DNA of 64,000 nucleotides, taken from Microtetraspora fusca (lineage in GTDB: Bacteria; Actinomycetota; Actinomycetes; Streptosporangiales; Streptosporangiaceae). The notes under the pieces were generated by a model. The model searched no databases, had not been told where the DNA came from, and saw only the letters and a list, made by a program, of their open reading frames with translations. This document shows, in pieces, positions 56,160 through 64,000 of the stretch (its first letter is position 1; each line of letters starts with the position of its first letter). A program made the translations under genes and the position numbers. The stretch is from positions 61,728 through 125,727 of the forward strand of contig NZ_BBYK01000042.1 of assembly GCF_001570365.1 (NCBI RefSeq), read 5' to 3'.

Positions 56160-58010
56160 ATGAATCTGGTCAACCTTGAATCGGTCTCCCACGCCTTCGG
56201 GCCCAAGCCGCTGCTCACCGACGTCACGCTCGGCATCGGGCAGGGCGACCGGATCGGCGTCGTCGGACGCAACGGTGGCGGCAAGTCCACGCTGATTTCG
56301 ATCATCGCTGGGGAGCTGAAACCGGACAGCGGGCGCGTCACGCACAACCGCGGCCTGCGCGTCGGCCTCCTGTCCCAGCGGGACGACTTCGACCCCGCGG
56401 CGCCGGTCGGCGACCTCGTGCTGTCCGGCCGGGCCGAGCACGAGTGGGCCGGAGACGCCGCGATCAGGGAGATCCTCGCCAACCTGCTCGGTGACATCGA
56501 CCTGACGGCGCAGGCCGGCGCGCTGTCGGGCGGCGAGCGGCGGCGCACCGCCCTCGCGAAACTGCTCATCGACGAGCACGATCTGATCATCCTGGACGAG
56601 CCGACGAACCACCTCGACATCGAGGCCATCGCCTGGCTCGCCGGGCACCTCGCCCAGCGCAAGTCGGCGCTGCTCGTCGTCACGCACGACCGGTGGTTCC
56701 TCGACGCGGTCTCCACCCGCACCTGGGAGGTCGTGGACGCCTCGGTCGAACGCTACGAAGGCGGGTACGCCGCGTACGTGCTGGCCAAGGCCGAGCGCGC
56801 CCGCATCGCGCAGGCCGCCGAGGAGCGCCGCCAGAACCTCATGCGCAAGGAGATCGCCTGGCTGCGGCGCGGTCCGCCTGCCCGGACGTCCAAGCCGAAG
56901 TTCCGCATCAACGCCGCCGAGGCGCTGATCGCGAACGAGCCGCCGCCCCGCGAGACCGTCGAGCTGCTGAAGTTCGCCTCCGCGCGGCTCGGCAAGACCG
57001 TCTACGACCTGGAGGACGTGACCCTGCACGCCGGAGGGCCCGACGCGGGTCCGGTCGTGCTCGACCACGCCACCTTCCAGTTCGGTCCCGGCGACCGCAT
57101 CGGCCTGATCGGCGTCAACGGCTCGGGCAAGTCGTCCGTCCTGCGCCTGCTGTCCGGCTCCGTCACACCCGACTCCGGCCGGGTGGTACGCGGCAAGACC
57201 GTACGGCTCGCGCACCTCTCCCAGGAACTGGCAGAGCTCGACCCGTCCCGCCGCGTGCTGGAGACCGTCGAAGAGATCCGTAAGTACATCCAGGTCGGCA
57301 AGAAGGAATGGTCGGCCTCGCAGCTCCTCGAGCGCCTCGGCTTCAAGGGCGAGGCGCAGTGGAAGGTCGTCGGCGACCTGTCCGGCGGCGAACGCCGCCG
57401 CCTCCAGCTCCTTCGGCTGATCATGGACGAGCCGAACGTGCTGCTCCTCGACGAGCCGACCAACGACCTCGACATCGAGACGCTCACCGAGCTGGAGGAC
57501 CTGCTCGACGGATGGCCGGGCACGCTGGTCGTGGTCAGCCACGACCGCTACTTCCTGGAGCGGGTGTCCGACCGCTGCGTCGCCCTCCTCGGTGACGGCA
57601 GGCTCTCCATGCTGCCCGGCGGCGTCGACGAATACCTCGCGCGGCGTGCGTCCGGCGCCGCCCTGTCCGCCCGCGCCGCGTCCTCGGGTACGGCGTCCGC
57701 TCCCGGCGGGCAGGCCGTACCGGCCGGGACGGGCGCGGCAGCGGAGACGGCCGCCGGGGGCTCCAACGGAGCTGCCGCTTCCGGCTTGTCGGCCAAGGAG
57801 CAGCGCGAGCTGCAGAAGGAGCTGGGCCGGCTGGAGCGGCAGCTCGACCGGCTCGGCGAGCGCGAGGAGAAGCTGCACGCGCGGATGGCCGAGGCCGCGA
57901 GCGACTTCGAGCGTCTCGGCGCGCTGGACGCCGAGCTGCGCGAGGTCACCGCGCAGAAGGAGGAGGTCGAGCTCGAATGGCTCGACCTCGCCGCCCGCCT
58001 CGACGGCTGA
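56160..58010 (+). CDS. ABC-F family ATPase, Uup-like
   Basis: A 616-residue soluble protein with two ABC domains and no membrane part; ABC-F proteins act on the ribosome. Domain 1 has Walker A GRNGGGKST (about 37-45), signature LSGGERRRTALA and LIILDEPTNHLDIE; the linker carries many Arg/Glu; domain 2 has GVNGSGKSS, LSGGERRRLQLL and VLLLDEPTNDLDIET. After an Ala/Gly-rich linker the C-terminal coiled coil (about 540-616) resembles that of Uup. A TAGGCT nine bases before the ATG suggests a leaderless transcript. Confidence 0.9.
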   Translation: MNLVNLESVSHAFGPKPLLTDVTLGIGQGDRIGVVGRNGGGKSTLISIIAGELKPDSGRVTHNRGLRVGLLSQRDDFDPAAPVGDLVLSGRAEHEWAGDAAIREILANLLGDIDLTAQAGALSGGERRRTALAKLLIDEHDLIILDEPTNHLDIEAIAWLAGHLAQRKSALLVVTHDRWFLDAVSTRTWEVVDASVERYEGGYAAYVLAKAERARIAQAAEERRQNLMRKEIAWLRRGPPARTSKPKFRINAAEALIANEPPPRETVELLKFASARLGKTVYDLEDVTLHAGGPDAGPVVLDHATFQFGPGDRIGLIGVNGSGKSSVLRLLSGSVTPDSGRVVRGKTVRLAHLSQELAELDPSRRVLETVEEIRKYIQVGKKEWSASQLLERLGFKGEAQWKVVGDLSGGERRRLQLLRLIMDEPNVLLLDEPTNDLDIETLTELEDLLDGWPGTLVVVSHDRYFLERVSDRCVALLGDGRLSMLPGGVDEYLARRASGAALSARAASSGTASAPGGQAVPAGTGAAAETAAGGSNGAAASGLSAKEQRELQKELGRLERQLDRLGEREEKLHARMAEAASDFERLGALDAELREVTAQKEEVELEWLDLAARLDG

Positions 58011-58087
58011 CGAAACCGACCCCGGAGGGCCACCCACCGGCTTTGTACCGCCAAGGCATGGTTGCCGCTTAGGGCGGCTTCGGGCGC

Positions 58088-58349
58088 TGTGTCGGTGGGG
58101 GCGTTCGCTGCGCCTGCCGGACGCTCCGGTCCCCGCTCTTGGCTGCGATCCTCGCTCCCGCCCGCTCCGCTCACCGGTCAAGGTGGCGAGATCGCTGTAC
58201 CTGCCGGGAAGCCCTGGTTCTCGCGAAGCCCGCTTCGCTGGGCCTTCGCTCCCGCCCGCTCCGCTCACTGGGCAAGGGGCCGAGCCTGATCAGGCAGGGC
58301 CGTGAGGGGTTGTGTCGGTGGGGAGTTGGCTGCGTCTGCCGGAAGCTCC
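58088..58349. repeat. imperfect direct repeats in a 500-bp intergenic region
   Basis: CGCTCCCGCCCGCTCCGCTCAC occurs at 58153-58174 and 58247-58268. A second motif, TGTGTCGGTGGGG followed by a related GCTGCGYCTGCCGGA, occurs near 58088 and 58311. The stretch 58011-58421 between the ABC-F gene and the next terminator is otherwise empty; the small frames in it are artefacts of GC content. Confidence 0.5.
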
Positions 58350-58421
58350 TGCCTCCTCCGCTCACCTCGTACTGACGGGGGCCGGTGGGGAGCCTCCAGG
58401 GGCAGAAAGCGGGAAGACGCG

Positions 58422-58456
58422 AAAAAGGGGCCCGGCTGGATGCCAGGCCCCTTTCC
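58422..58456 (-). terminator. intrinsic terminator of the first protease-like gene
   Basis: Arms AAAGGGGCC (58424-58432) and GGCCCCTTT (58446-58454) form a stem; on the minus strand the right side ends in a T5 tract. It is about 53 bp after the gene stop. The same hairpin with the conserved loop core recurs at 61507 and 63812. Confidence 0.85.
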
Positions 58457-58508
58457 CGTCGCGGAGGGGTGCCGAGGTGTTACCTCAGCTCAGATCGTTG
58501 ACCGAAGG

Positions 58509-60272
58509 TCAGACGATCTTGCCGGACCAGAGGTTGGCCGCGGACTTGTAGACGCCGTAGGTCTCACCGTCGAAGTAGGGCGAGACGCTGGTGTCGATGC
58601 GGCCGTTCTTGTCGGTGTCGGCCAGGCCGATGGTCACACCGTTGAGGTAGCCGAGACGACGGGCGCTCTGGTAGTTGAGCAGCCAGGACGAACCGATCGA
58701 GCCCTCGCCGGTGAACGAGGTCTTGACGCCGAGGAGCTCCTCGCCCTTGACCTCGGGGGCCTGGACGGCGAAGGTCTTGCCGTACGCCCACTTGAGGGTC
58801 TTGCCGGTGAAGGCGTAGTTGCCGTCCGGGTGCGACCCGCTCGGGTAACCGAAGATGAAGACCGGCTTGCCGACCTTCTGGTTGTAGGCCAGGCCCTGAC
58901 CGCCGACGTTGTCGCCGAGGCGACCGACGTCCTTGAGGCCGATCGCGAGCTTCTTGCCGACGACCTTGTAGCCGACGACGCCCTGCTTCGTGGCCCAGAA
59001 GGTCCGCTTGAAGTACTTGTAGACGCGCTCGCGGCCCTTGCCCTTGTCCTCGCCCTGGTCGTTGGCCGGCGTCGAGTCCGCGGCGGGGGACTCGGACGTG
59101 ACCGGAGAGGGGCTCGGGCTCGGGGCCAGGTCGCGACCGTCGCCCCAGCCACCCTTGCCGCCGCCGTGGTGGTCGCCATCCTTGCCGCCGCCGTGGTGGC
59201 CGTCGCCGTCGCCGGGCTTCCCGTCGACCGGCTTGCGGAAGTACAGGGTGCTGCCGTCGCGGCTGACGTACGAGTCCTGGTCGGAACGGTAGTCGCTCTT
59301 GCTGATCTCGACCGGAGCGTCGGCGCCGGTGCCCTCGGCCCACGGCCCGTTGCCGGTGAGGTCCTTGTTCGGGTTCAGCTTCGCGAAGTCCGCCACGCTG
59401 ACGGCGACCTTGTAGCCACGGTCGTTGTCGCGGCCACGGTCGTAGTCACGCCCACGGTCGTTGTCGCGCCCACGGTGGTCGCCGCGGCCGTGGTGGTGGT
59501 CGTCGTTGCCGCGGCCGCCACGGACCTCGACGATCCTGAGGTCGGACCAGCCGGTGGTCTTGTCCGCCTCGAGCCTGCGCAGCTCCTTCTCCGCCTCGGC
59601 GCGGGTCCGGAAGACCTTCGACTCGTAGTGACGGTCTGCGCGCACGCTCTCGGGCAGGACGCCGTTGTAGACGGTCACGAACGCGTAGTCGCGGTCGCCG
59701 TCCTCGTAGACGTCGTAGTCGTAGTGGGTGAAGGCCTGCTTGCCGACGTAGATGCCCCACGGGGTCTTGCCCTGGTAGTAGCCCGGGACGAAGACCCACT
59801 TGTCGAGGGTGGCCTTGTTGGACTCGGTGTCGTACACGCAGTGGCCGGCGGTGGCGACCAGGTTGCGGTAGCCGGACTGCACCGAGGTAGCGGTGCACCA
59901 GTGCGGACGGCCGTCGCCGCCGATGAAGAACACCTTGCCGACGGTCTTGGGCAGGTTGACGTTCTTGGACTTGGACGTCGTCTTCTTCTCGTCGCCGATC
60001 GCCGGCACGACACCGGGCTTCGTGTCGGCCGAGGGCCCGCCGGTCGAGACGTGCTTGGCGACGATCTTCGTCTCAACGCCGTAGGGGGTGGCGTTGATCA
60101 GGTTCGCCTTGGCCTCGCCGTACCAGAACGCGGCGACTTCCTGAGCGGCCAGGTTGGTGTTGGCGAGCGGGGTGCTCGCGACATCACCGGCGGCCTGAGC
60201 GGGAGCGGCCAGACCGGCGGCCAGCAGCCCGGCGGTGGCGACGAGGCCACCGAAAGCGAGAGAGCGCTTCAA
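58509..60272 (-). CDS. secreted trypsin-like protein, copy 1, with His/Asp-rich inserts
   Basis: A 587-residue secreted protein: signal peptide 1-27 (AAPAQA-A), a pro-region, then a chymotrypsin-fold domain split by a long insert. His144 (VATAGHCVYD) and Asp195 (DRDYAFVTV) of the triad are kept. The expected GxSGG segment reads GSIGSSW at 524-530, with Ile526 at the nucleophile place and Ser528/529 nearby. Two low-complexity inserts occur: an Asp/Arg/His-rich run (about 257-287) and a Gly/His/Asp run followed by PSPSPSP (about 354-392). A Ca-loop-like DTDKNGRID is near the end. Start is TTG, aligned with the ATG of copy 2 and preceded by AAGGAG. Confidence 0.85.
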   Translation of the reverse strand: MKRSLAFGGLVATAGLLAAGLAAPAQAAGDVASTPLANTNLAAQEVAAFWYGEAKANLINATPYGVETKIVAKHVSTGGPSADTKPGVVPAIGDEKKTTSKSKNVNLPKTVGKVFFIGGDGRPHWCTATSVQSGYRNLVATAGHCVYDTESNKATLDKWVFVPGYYQGKTPWGIYVGKQAFTHYDYDVYEDGDRDYAFVTVYNGVLPESVRADRHYESKVFRTRAEAEKELRRLEADKTTGWSDLRIVEVRGGRGNDDHHHGRGDHRGRDNDRGRDYDRGRDNDRGYKVAVSVADFAKLNPNKDLTGNGPWAEGTGADAPVEISKSDYRSDQDSYVSRDGSTLYFRKPVDGKPGDGDGHHGGGKDGDHHGGGKGGWGDGRDLAPSPSPSPVTSESPAADSTPANDQGEDKGKGRERVYKYFKRTFWATKQGVVGYKVVGKKLAIGLKDVGRLGDNVGGQGLAYNQKVGKPVFIFGYPSGSHPDGNYAFTGKTLKWAYGKTFAVQAPEVKGEELLGVKTSFTGEGSIGSSWLLNYQSARRLGYLNGVTIGLADTDKNGRIDTSVSPYFDGETYGVYKSAANLWSGKIV

Positions 60273-60519
60273 GGGTTTTCTCCTTGGTCTGTCGTGAGAC
60301 GCCATCTGCGTCCCATGCGTCAGTAAAGGGATGACCAAGACGCTACCTAAGTGGTTGCTGTGAGGGAAGTCGAATGAAAAGTGCGGGATCGGGGGAACCG
60401 ATACATGTGCTCGGTACGTCCTAGATATCCCGAGGGCTTTCCGATCCGTTTTTGCTGATCAACATGCGGATCTGAGACCAAGCGGTATGTCGGCCAGGTG
60501 GATCGGTCCACCTGCGAGA

Positions 60520-60535
60520 TGTGACATGAATCACA
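60520..60535. promoter_or_regulatory. CRP/GlxR-type site upstream of copy 1
   Basis: TGTGACATGAATCACA is a perfect TGTGA-N6-TCACA palindrome, the consensus of Crp-family regulators. It lies 248 bases before the start codon of copy 1. A matching site lies 241 bases before copy 2. Confidence 0.6.
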
Positions 60536-61506
60536 GTTTGAGCGCGGAGGCAACCAGTCCGCGGCGTCACGGTGGCGACATTCTTGGGCGATTCGTCTGT
60601 TTTGGTGCATATGCGGTGAAAGCTGGGGGAGTCTCGCCCTGTTCGGCGGAGTTTCCGGTTTGCGGGTCATTGTGACCCGCCTACGGGAGCGTGGCTGCTC
60701 ATCAGGGCCCTTTCTTCGCACATGAGCACCATGTTTGGCCTGGTTTCGCTCCTGTCCGGATGGCGAGTTCAGGCGGGGACGGCGTCGGTGCGGAGGCGGG
60801 GGGTGTGCGGGCACGTCCTCGTCGCGGTCTCGCGGCTCTCTGTGGCTATCAGGTGTCTATTGCCCGAAATGCCGTTTTCTGGTCGGCGAACGGTCGTATA
60901 GCGAATCGGCTCACGCGGGCGGGCAAATGTAATGCTCGCCTCCTTGCTTCCCAAGAAGGGGAAACCCCTGAGCGAGGAAGGCCGCGGCCGATGGCCGACA
61001 ATCCGGCGTGCGCCGCCGATGATCCCCAACGAACATGCGAGATCCGTCGGCGTTCGAGGCGTTCTATCCCATCAGCCATTTCGTGGCGTGGGGCGTGACG
61101 GAGCCATACGGCTTCACAGCTGCCGTCGAGGCGGCCGGCACCTATCGGCCCCGGAAAAGGGATTTGAGCGATGTCAAGAGGGTCCACGGACCAACTGAGG
61201 TCGCTCAGCGTCCACGCCACGGTCGGTCAGGTGCCGTATGGGCAGGCTGTCGGGAGCCACATGGAAAGTCGTGGAGGACCTTCCACGCGGGCTTTGCCAC
61301 CCGTCGACCAACATTCCCGGTGAACGGGGGGGCCGGCACGTGCTCGCCATCAGGCCCTTCAAACCCGGGCAGCCCTTCGGCTGGACCATGACGATCGCCC
61401 CAGACAGGGCTGTCACCACGACCGTCCTCACGTATGACGGTCCCCGACGACAGGGCGGTGGCTCGTTCTCCCGTGGCAGGGCACCTCCCGTCCGGGGACA
61501 GATACG
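60536..61506. other. intergenic region with no supported gene
   Basis: Nearly 1 kb between the upstream region of copy 1 and the terminator of copy 2. Several frames of 80-130 codons exist on both strands, none with a ribosome binding site or a protein-like pattern that I trust. Base composition is lower in GC than in the genes. No tRNA or other RNA gene was recognised. Confidence 0.4.
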
Positions 61507-61540
61507 AAAAGGGACCCGGCTGGATGCCAGGTCCCTTCTT
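61507..61540 (-). terminator. intrinsic terminator of the second protease-like gene
   Basis: AAAAGGGACC (61507-61516) pairs with GGTCCCTT (61530-61537), giving a T4 run on the minus strand. The loop core is the same as in the other two copies. Confidence 0.85.
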
Positions 61541-61591
61541 CGTTGCGGTTGGGGCTGAGTGTTACCTCAGCTCAGATCGTTGACCGGAAGG

Positions 61592-63145
61592 TCAGACGAT
61601 CTTGCCGGACCAGAGGTTCTTGGCCGCGGAGTAGACGCCGTACAGCTCACCGTCGAAGTACGGCGAGAAGCTGGTGTCGTAACGGTTGTTGCCGTCGGTG
61701 TCGGAGACGCCGATGGTCACACCGTTCAGGTAGCCGAGACGGCGGCCGTTGTTGTAGTTCACCAGCCAGGAGGAGCCGATGGCACCCTCACCGGTGAACG
61801 ACGATTTGGTGCCGACGAGCTCCTCGCCCTTGATGGCCGCGACCTGGACCGGGAAGGTCTTGCCGTAGGTCCACTTCAGGGTGTGACCGGAGAAGGCGTG
61901 GTTGCCGTCCGGGTGCGAGCCGCTCGGGTAGCCGAACACGTAGACCGGCTTGCCGACCTTCTGGTTGTAGGCCAGACCCTGCCCGCCGACGTTGTCACCC
62001 AGGCGGCCGACGTCCTGCAGCGCGAGGGCGAAGTAACGCTCCGCCTTGTAGGTCCAGACCTCCTTCGTGGTGGCCTTGAAGCCGTAGTTCACCCAGAAGG
62101 TCCGCTTGAAGTACTTCTTCTTGTCCCCCTCCCCCGTCTTGAAGTAGAGGGTCTTCCCGTCCTCGCTGGTGTAGGAGTCCTTGTAGCCCTTGTACTCGTC
62201 ACGGTTGATCTGGGTCTCGGTGAAACCCGTGCCCTCGGCAAAGCCGCCGGGCTCGGTGCCCTTCTTGCCCTTGTTGAAGGACAGGAACTCGGCAACGGTG
62301 GCGCTCTCGTTGAGCGTCGAGTGCTCGGTGCCCTTGGCGACGACCTTGGTCTTGTCGACCTCGTAGGTGGTGTCGGTCGTCTTCGTGGACTTGTTGCTGG
62401 CCTTCGGGTTGTCCTTCAGGAAGGCCTTCAGCTCGGCCTCGGTCTTGAAGTCGTAGGACTTGACGTCGCGGACGTTCGCGGCGTACTTGGCGTACTCGGC
62501 CTCGGTGACCTCGGAAGCGCCGTTCAGGCTGACACCGTTGTAGACGGTGACGAACGCGTAGTCGCGGTCGCCGTCCTCGTAGACATCGAAGTCGTAGTGG
62601 GTGAACGCCTGCTTACCCACGTAGATGCCCCAGGGGGTCTTGCCCTGGTAGTAGCCGGGGATGAAGACCCACTTGTCGAGAACGTGGGCGTTCTTGCCGG
62701 TGTCGTAGACGCAGTGGCCGGCCGTGGCGACCAGGTTGCGGTAGTTGGCCTGAACGGAGGTGGCCGAGCACCAGTGCGCCTCGCCGTCGGCGCCGAGGAA
62801 GAACACCTTGCCGGTGGTCTTGGGCAGGTTGACGTTCTTCGACTTGGCGACGGCCTTCTTCTCGTCGCCGATCGCCGGCACGACGCCCGGCTTGCTGTCG
62901 GGAGCCGGGCCGCCCTTGGAGACGTGCTTCGCGACGGCCTTGGTCTCCACGTTGTACGGCGTGGCACCGATCAGCTTGGCGCGAGCCTCGCCCAGCCAGA
63001 ACTGGGCGACCTGGTTGGCGGCGTAGGGGGTGCCGGCCAGCACGTCGGTCGGGATGCTGTCGGCAGCCTGGGCGGGGGCGGCCAGACCGGCGGCCAGCAG
63101 ACCGGCGGTGGCGACCAGGCCACTGAAAGCCACAGTGCGCTTCAT
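61592..63145 (-). CDS. secreted trypsin-like protein, copy 2
   Basis: A 517-residue paralogue of copy 1. Signal peptide 1-28, pro-region, then His144 (VATAGHCVYD) and Asp195 (DRDYAFVTV) at the same positions. The nucleophile segment reads GAIGSSW (454-460), with Ile456 where GxSGG peptidases have Ser. Its central insert is different: a Lys/Ala/Glu-rich stretch (about 210-330) without the His/Asp and Pro/Ser runs of copy 1. The last 150 residues are very close to copy 1 and include DTDGNNRYDTS. ATG at 63145 has AAGGAG upstream. Confidence 0.88.
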   Translation of the reverse strand: MKRTVAFSGLVATAGLLAAGLAAPAQAADSIPTDVLAGTPYAANQVAQFWLGEARAKLIGATPYNVETKAVAKHVSKGGPAPDSKPGVVPAIGDEKKAVAKSKNVNLPKTTGKVFFLGADGEAHWCSATSVQANYRNLVATAGHCVYDTGKNAHVLDKWVFIPGYYQGKTPWGIYVGKQAFTHYDFDVYEDGDRDYAFVTVYNGVSLNGASEVTEAEYAKYAANVRDVKSYDFKTEAELKAFLKDNPKASNKSTKTTDTTYEVDKTKVVAKGTEHSTLNESATVAEFLSFNKGKKGTEPGGFAEGTGFTETQINRDEYKGYKDSYTSEDGKTLYFKTGEGDKKKYFKRTFWVNYGFKATTKEVWTYKAERYFALALQDVGRLGDNVGGQGLAYNQKVGKPVYVFGYPSGSHPDGNHAFSGHTLKWTYGKTFPVQVAAIKGEELVGTKSSFTGEGAIGSSWLVNYNNGRRLGYLNGVTIGVSDTDGNNRYDTSFSPYFDGELYGVYSAAKNLWSGKIV

Positions 63146-63244
63146 GGGGGGAACTCCTTGGTCTGTCGTGGGACGTCAACTTGCGCCCCATGCGTCAGTA
63201 AAGGGATGGCAAAGGACGTTATCTGAGGGCTTGCTGTGAGGGAA
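63146..63244 (-). repeat. 5' leader shared by copies 1 and 2
   Basis: The first about 100 bases upstream of copy 2 closely match 60273-60371 upstream of copy 1. Shared blocks are GACAGACCAAGGAG, CCCTTTACTGACGCATG and GACTTCCCTCACAGCAA (minus strand). The conservation is greater than expected for spacers and probably covers promoter and 5' leader. Confidence 0.65.
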
Positions 63245-63385
63245 GTCCGGAGAAATGTCGCGGACCGATGGAACCGAATGGAGGGGTGGTGCCGTCAGAC
63301 CCGTAGGGCTTGTTGTTTCCCCTGATCAACTCGGGAAGACCTTCCCTCGTTGGAGCCCCAGTCAGGCTCTCTGTTCGCGGTCGAC

Positions 63386-63401
63386 TGTGAGCTAAATCAC
63401 A
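63386..63401. promoter_or_regulatory. CRP/GlxR-type site upstream of copy 2
   Basis: TGTGAGCTAAATCACA is a perfect TGTGA-N6-TCACA palindrome. It lies 241 bases before the ATG of copy 2, matching the site upstream of copy 1. Confidence 0.6.
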
Positions 63402-63811
63402 GTTTTATCCGAAAGTTCGTGCTGTCGAATCGTCATGCGACATCGCATTTGTCCGACTTTATGTAGAAAAAGTCAGATTTAGGGGCAAGAGGAATTCGGT
63501 GCGCTCCGCTGTCCGAAGCGTAGAAGGGGGCGAGCGGAGGAACAGGGGGCAAGCGAGCGCTGCTCGCGCTTGCTCAGGCCGGCGAGCAGTTCGCGCTCGC
63601 GCCGCGACAGCTCGGTGAAGGCGGTGCCCACCCGTTCGAGGCCCTGAGCCCGCTCGATCTCGGCCGCCAGCGTGGTCAAGCGGCAGATGAAGGCGGCGTC
63701 CATCCGTTCGAGACCCTGAGGGGCGGTCGCACGAGTGCGCCGCCCTCGCTCCTCGGGTGGAGCGGTCGCCCCGGGAGCGTCCCGCTGAGGCGCTGCGACA
63801 TGGAAACACGG
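63402..63811 (-). other. intergenic region with possible regulator fragment
   Basis: A 74-codon minus-strand frame (63479-63703) contains GTAFTELSRRERELLAGLSK, which resembles the end of a MarR-type regulator, but it has no DNA-binding domain or ribosome binding site. I treat it as a possible remnant. Nothing else is visible before the next terminator. Confidence 0.25.
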
Positions 63812-63845
63812 AAAAGGGACCCGGCTGGATGCCAGGTCCCTTCTT
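63812..63845 (-). terminator. intrinsic terminator of the third protease-like gene
   Basis: AAAAGGGACC and GGTCCCTT form the same hairpin as at 61507, with the same loop core, about 50 bp beyond the stop codon of copy 3. The bases between hairpin and stop are also conserved in all three copies. Confidence 0.85.
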
Positions 63846-63895
63846 TGTTGCGGTTGGGCTGAGTGTTACCTCAGCTCAGACCGTTGACCGGAAGG

Positions 63896-64000
63896 TCAGA
63901 CGATCTTGCCCGACCAGCCGGCGGCCGCGGCCTTGTAGACACCGTAGGTCTCACCGTCGAAGTACGGGGAGAAGCTGGTGTCGTAGCGGTTGTTGCCGGT
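63896..64000 (-). CDS. secreted trypsin-like protein, copy 3 (C-terminal end only)
   Basis: The window ends inside this gene; 34 residues and the stop are visible. They read TGNNRYDTSFSPYFDGETYG onward and end in GWSGKIV, which aligns with the end of copies 1 and 2. The rest, including the triad, lies beyond the window. Confidence 0.85.
   Translation of the reverse strand, partial: TGNNRYDTSFSPYFDGETYGVYKAAAAGWSGKIV

Noticed and set aside
54546..58268. 1240-codon open frame on the minus strand
   Set aside because: It is antisense to ispE, chorismate mutase and the ABC-F gene, and crosses their intergenic regions without any start signal or motif.
60536..61506. A tRNA or other structural RNA gene in the largest intergenic region
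   Set aside because: No cloverleaf, CCA end or known conserved RNA motif could be recognised by eye on either strand.
61035..61558. Two overlapping plus-strand frames of 106-118 codons
   Set aside because: They lack ribosome binding sites, overlap each other and the copy 2 terminator, and show no protein-like pattern or family match that I trust.

Overview
The window is a 64 kb stretch of a very GC-rich actinobacterial chromosome. GTG and TTG starts are common, several promoters look leaderless, and the cluster metG-tatD-rsmA-ispE, a glnII, an M17 leucyl aminopeptidase, protein-O-mannosyltransferase genes and DUF222/HNH genes are present. Gene content and style suggest Streptosporangiales (Streptosporangium, Microbispora, Nonomuraea or Sphaerisporangium relatives); this is inference, since no rRNA or other taxonomic marker is present. 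No tRNA, rRNA or CRISPR array was found.

Layout. 1-2.6 kb: end of a membrane protein, a small hypothetical gene, a ChaA-type cation/proton exchanger and a pentapeptide-repeat protein. 2.7-4.5 kb: an IS200/IS605-type element with intact TnpB and decayed TnpA, followed by five DnaA-box-like 9-mers. 4.5-10.3 kb: an APC permease with a small coupled gene, a PfkB-like kinase lacking its catalytic Asp, a PD-(D/E)XK-like gene with a partial duplicate, a DUF4291 remnant and a DJ-1/PfpI protein. 10.3-19.7 kb: a DUF72 gene, a large LuxR-type ATPase regulator and a chaperone operon dnaK-grpE-dnaJ(CbpA type)-cbpM-clpB. 19.7-24.1 kb: glnII behind a candidate GlnR box, a CYTH protein, and a MerR/TipA regulator divergent from an amidohydrolase. 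24-29.8 kb: an HNH/DUF222 protein, a collapsed WYL regulator, a two-component system and a secreted beta-lactamase-fold hydrolase. 30-39 kb: a peptide-utilisation island (leucyl aminopeptidase, GntR regulator, proline-iminopeptidase-like hydrolase, five-gene peptide ABC importer). 39-47 kb: YciI with a sigma-factor remnant, two unknown genes, a PMT mannosyltransferase, rsmI and two glycosyltransferases. 47-58 kb: metG, tatD, an inserted MauE-TlpA-ABC-S26 cassette, rsmA, ispE, chorismate mutase behind an apparent attenuator, and an ABC-F ATPase. 58-64 kb: tandem copies of a large secreted trypsin-like protein gene (two complete, a third cut by the window end), each ending in the same intrinsic terminator.

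The most distinctive signals are: a 16-codon leader peptide with Phe-Trp-Trp and a 1:2/2:3/3:4 attenuator-like fold before the chorismate mutase gene; the tandem protease-like family, in which the expected nucleophile position is Ile, with a perfect TGTGA-N6-TCACA site at almost the same distance upstream of each complete copy; the MauE-TlpA-ABC-S26 cassette, whose S26 member has lost its Ser and gained a Ser/Pro-rich insert; and the DnaA-box cluster beside the decayed IS element. Genome decay is visible at several places (TnpA, DUF4291, WYL regulator, ECF sigma remnant, duplicated gene tail).
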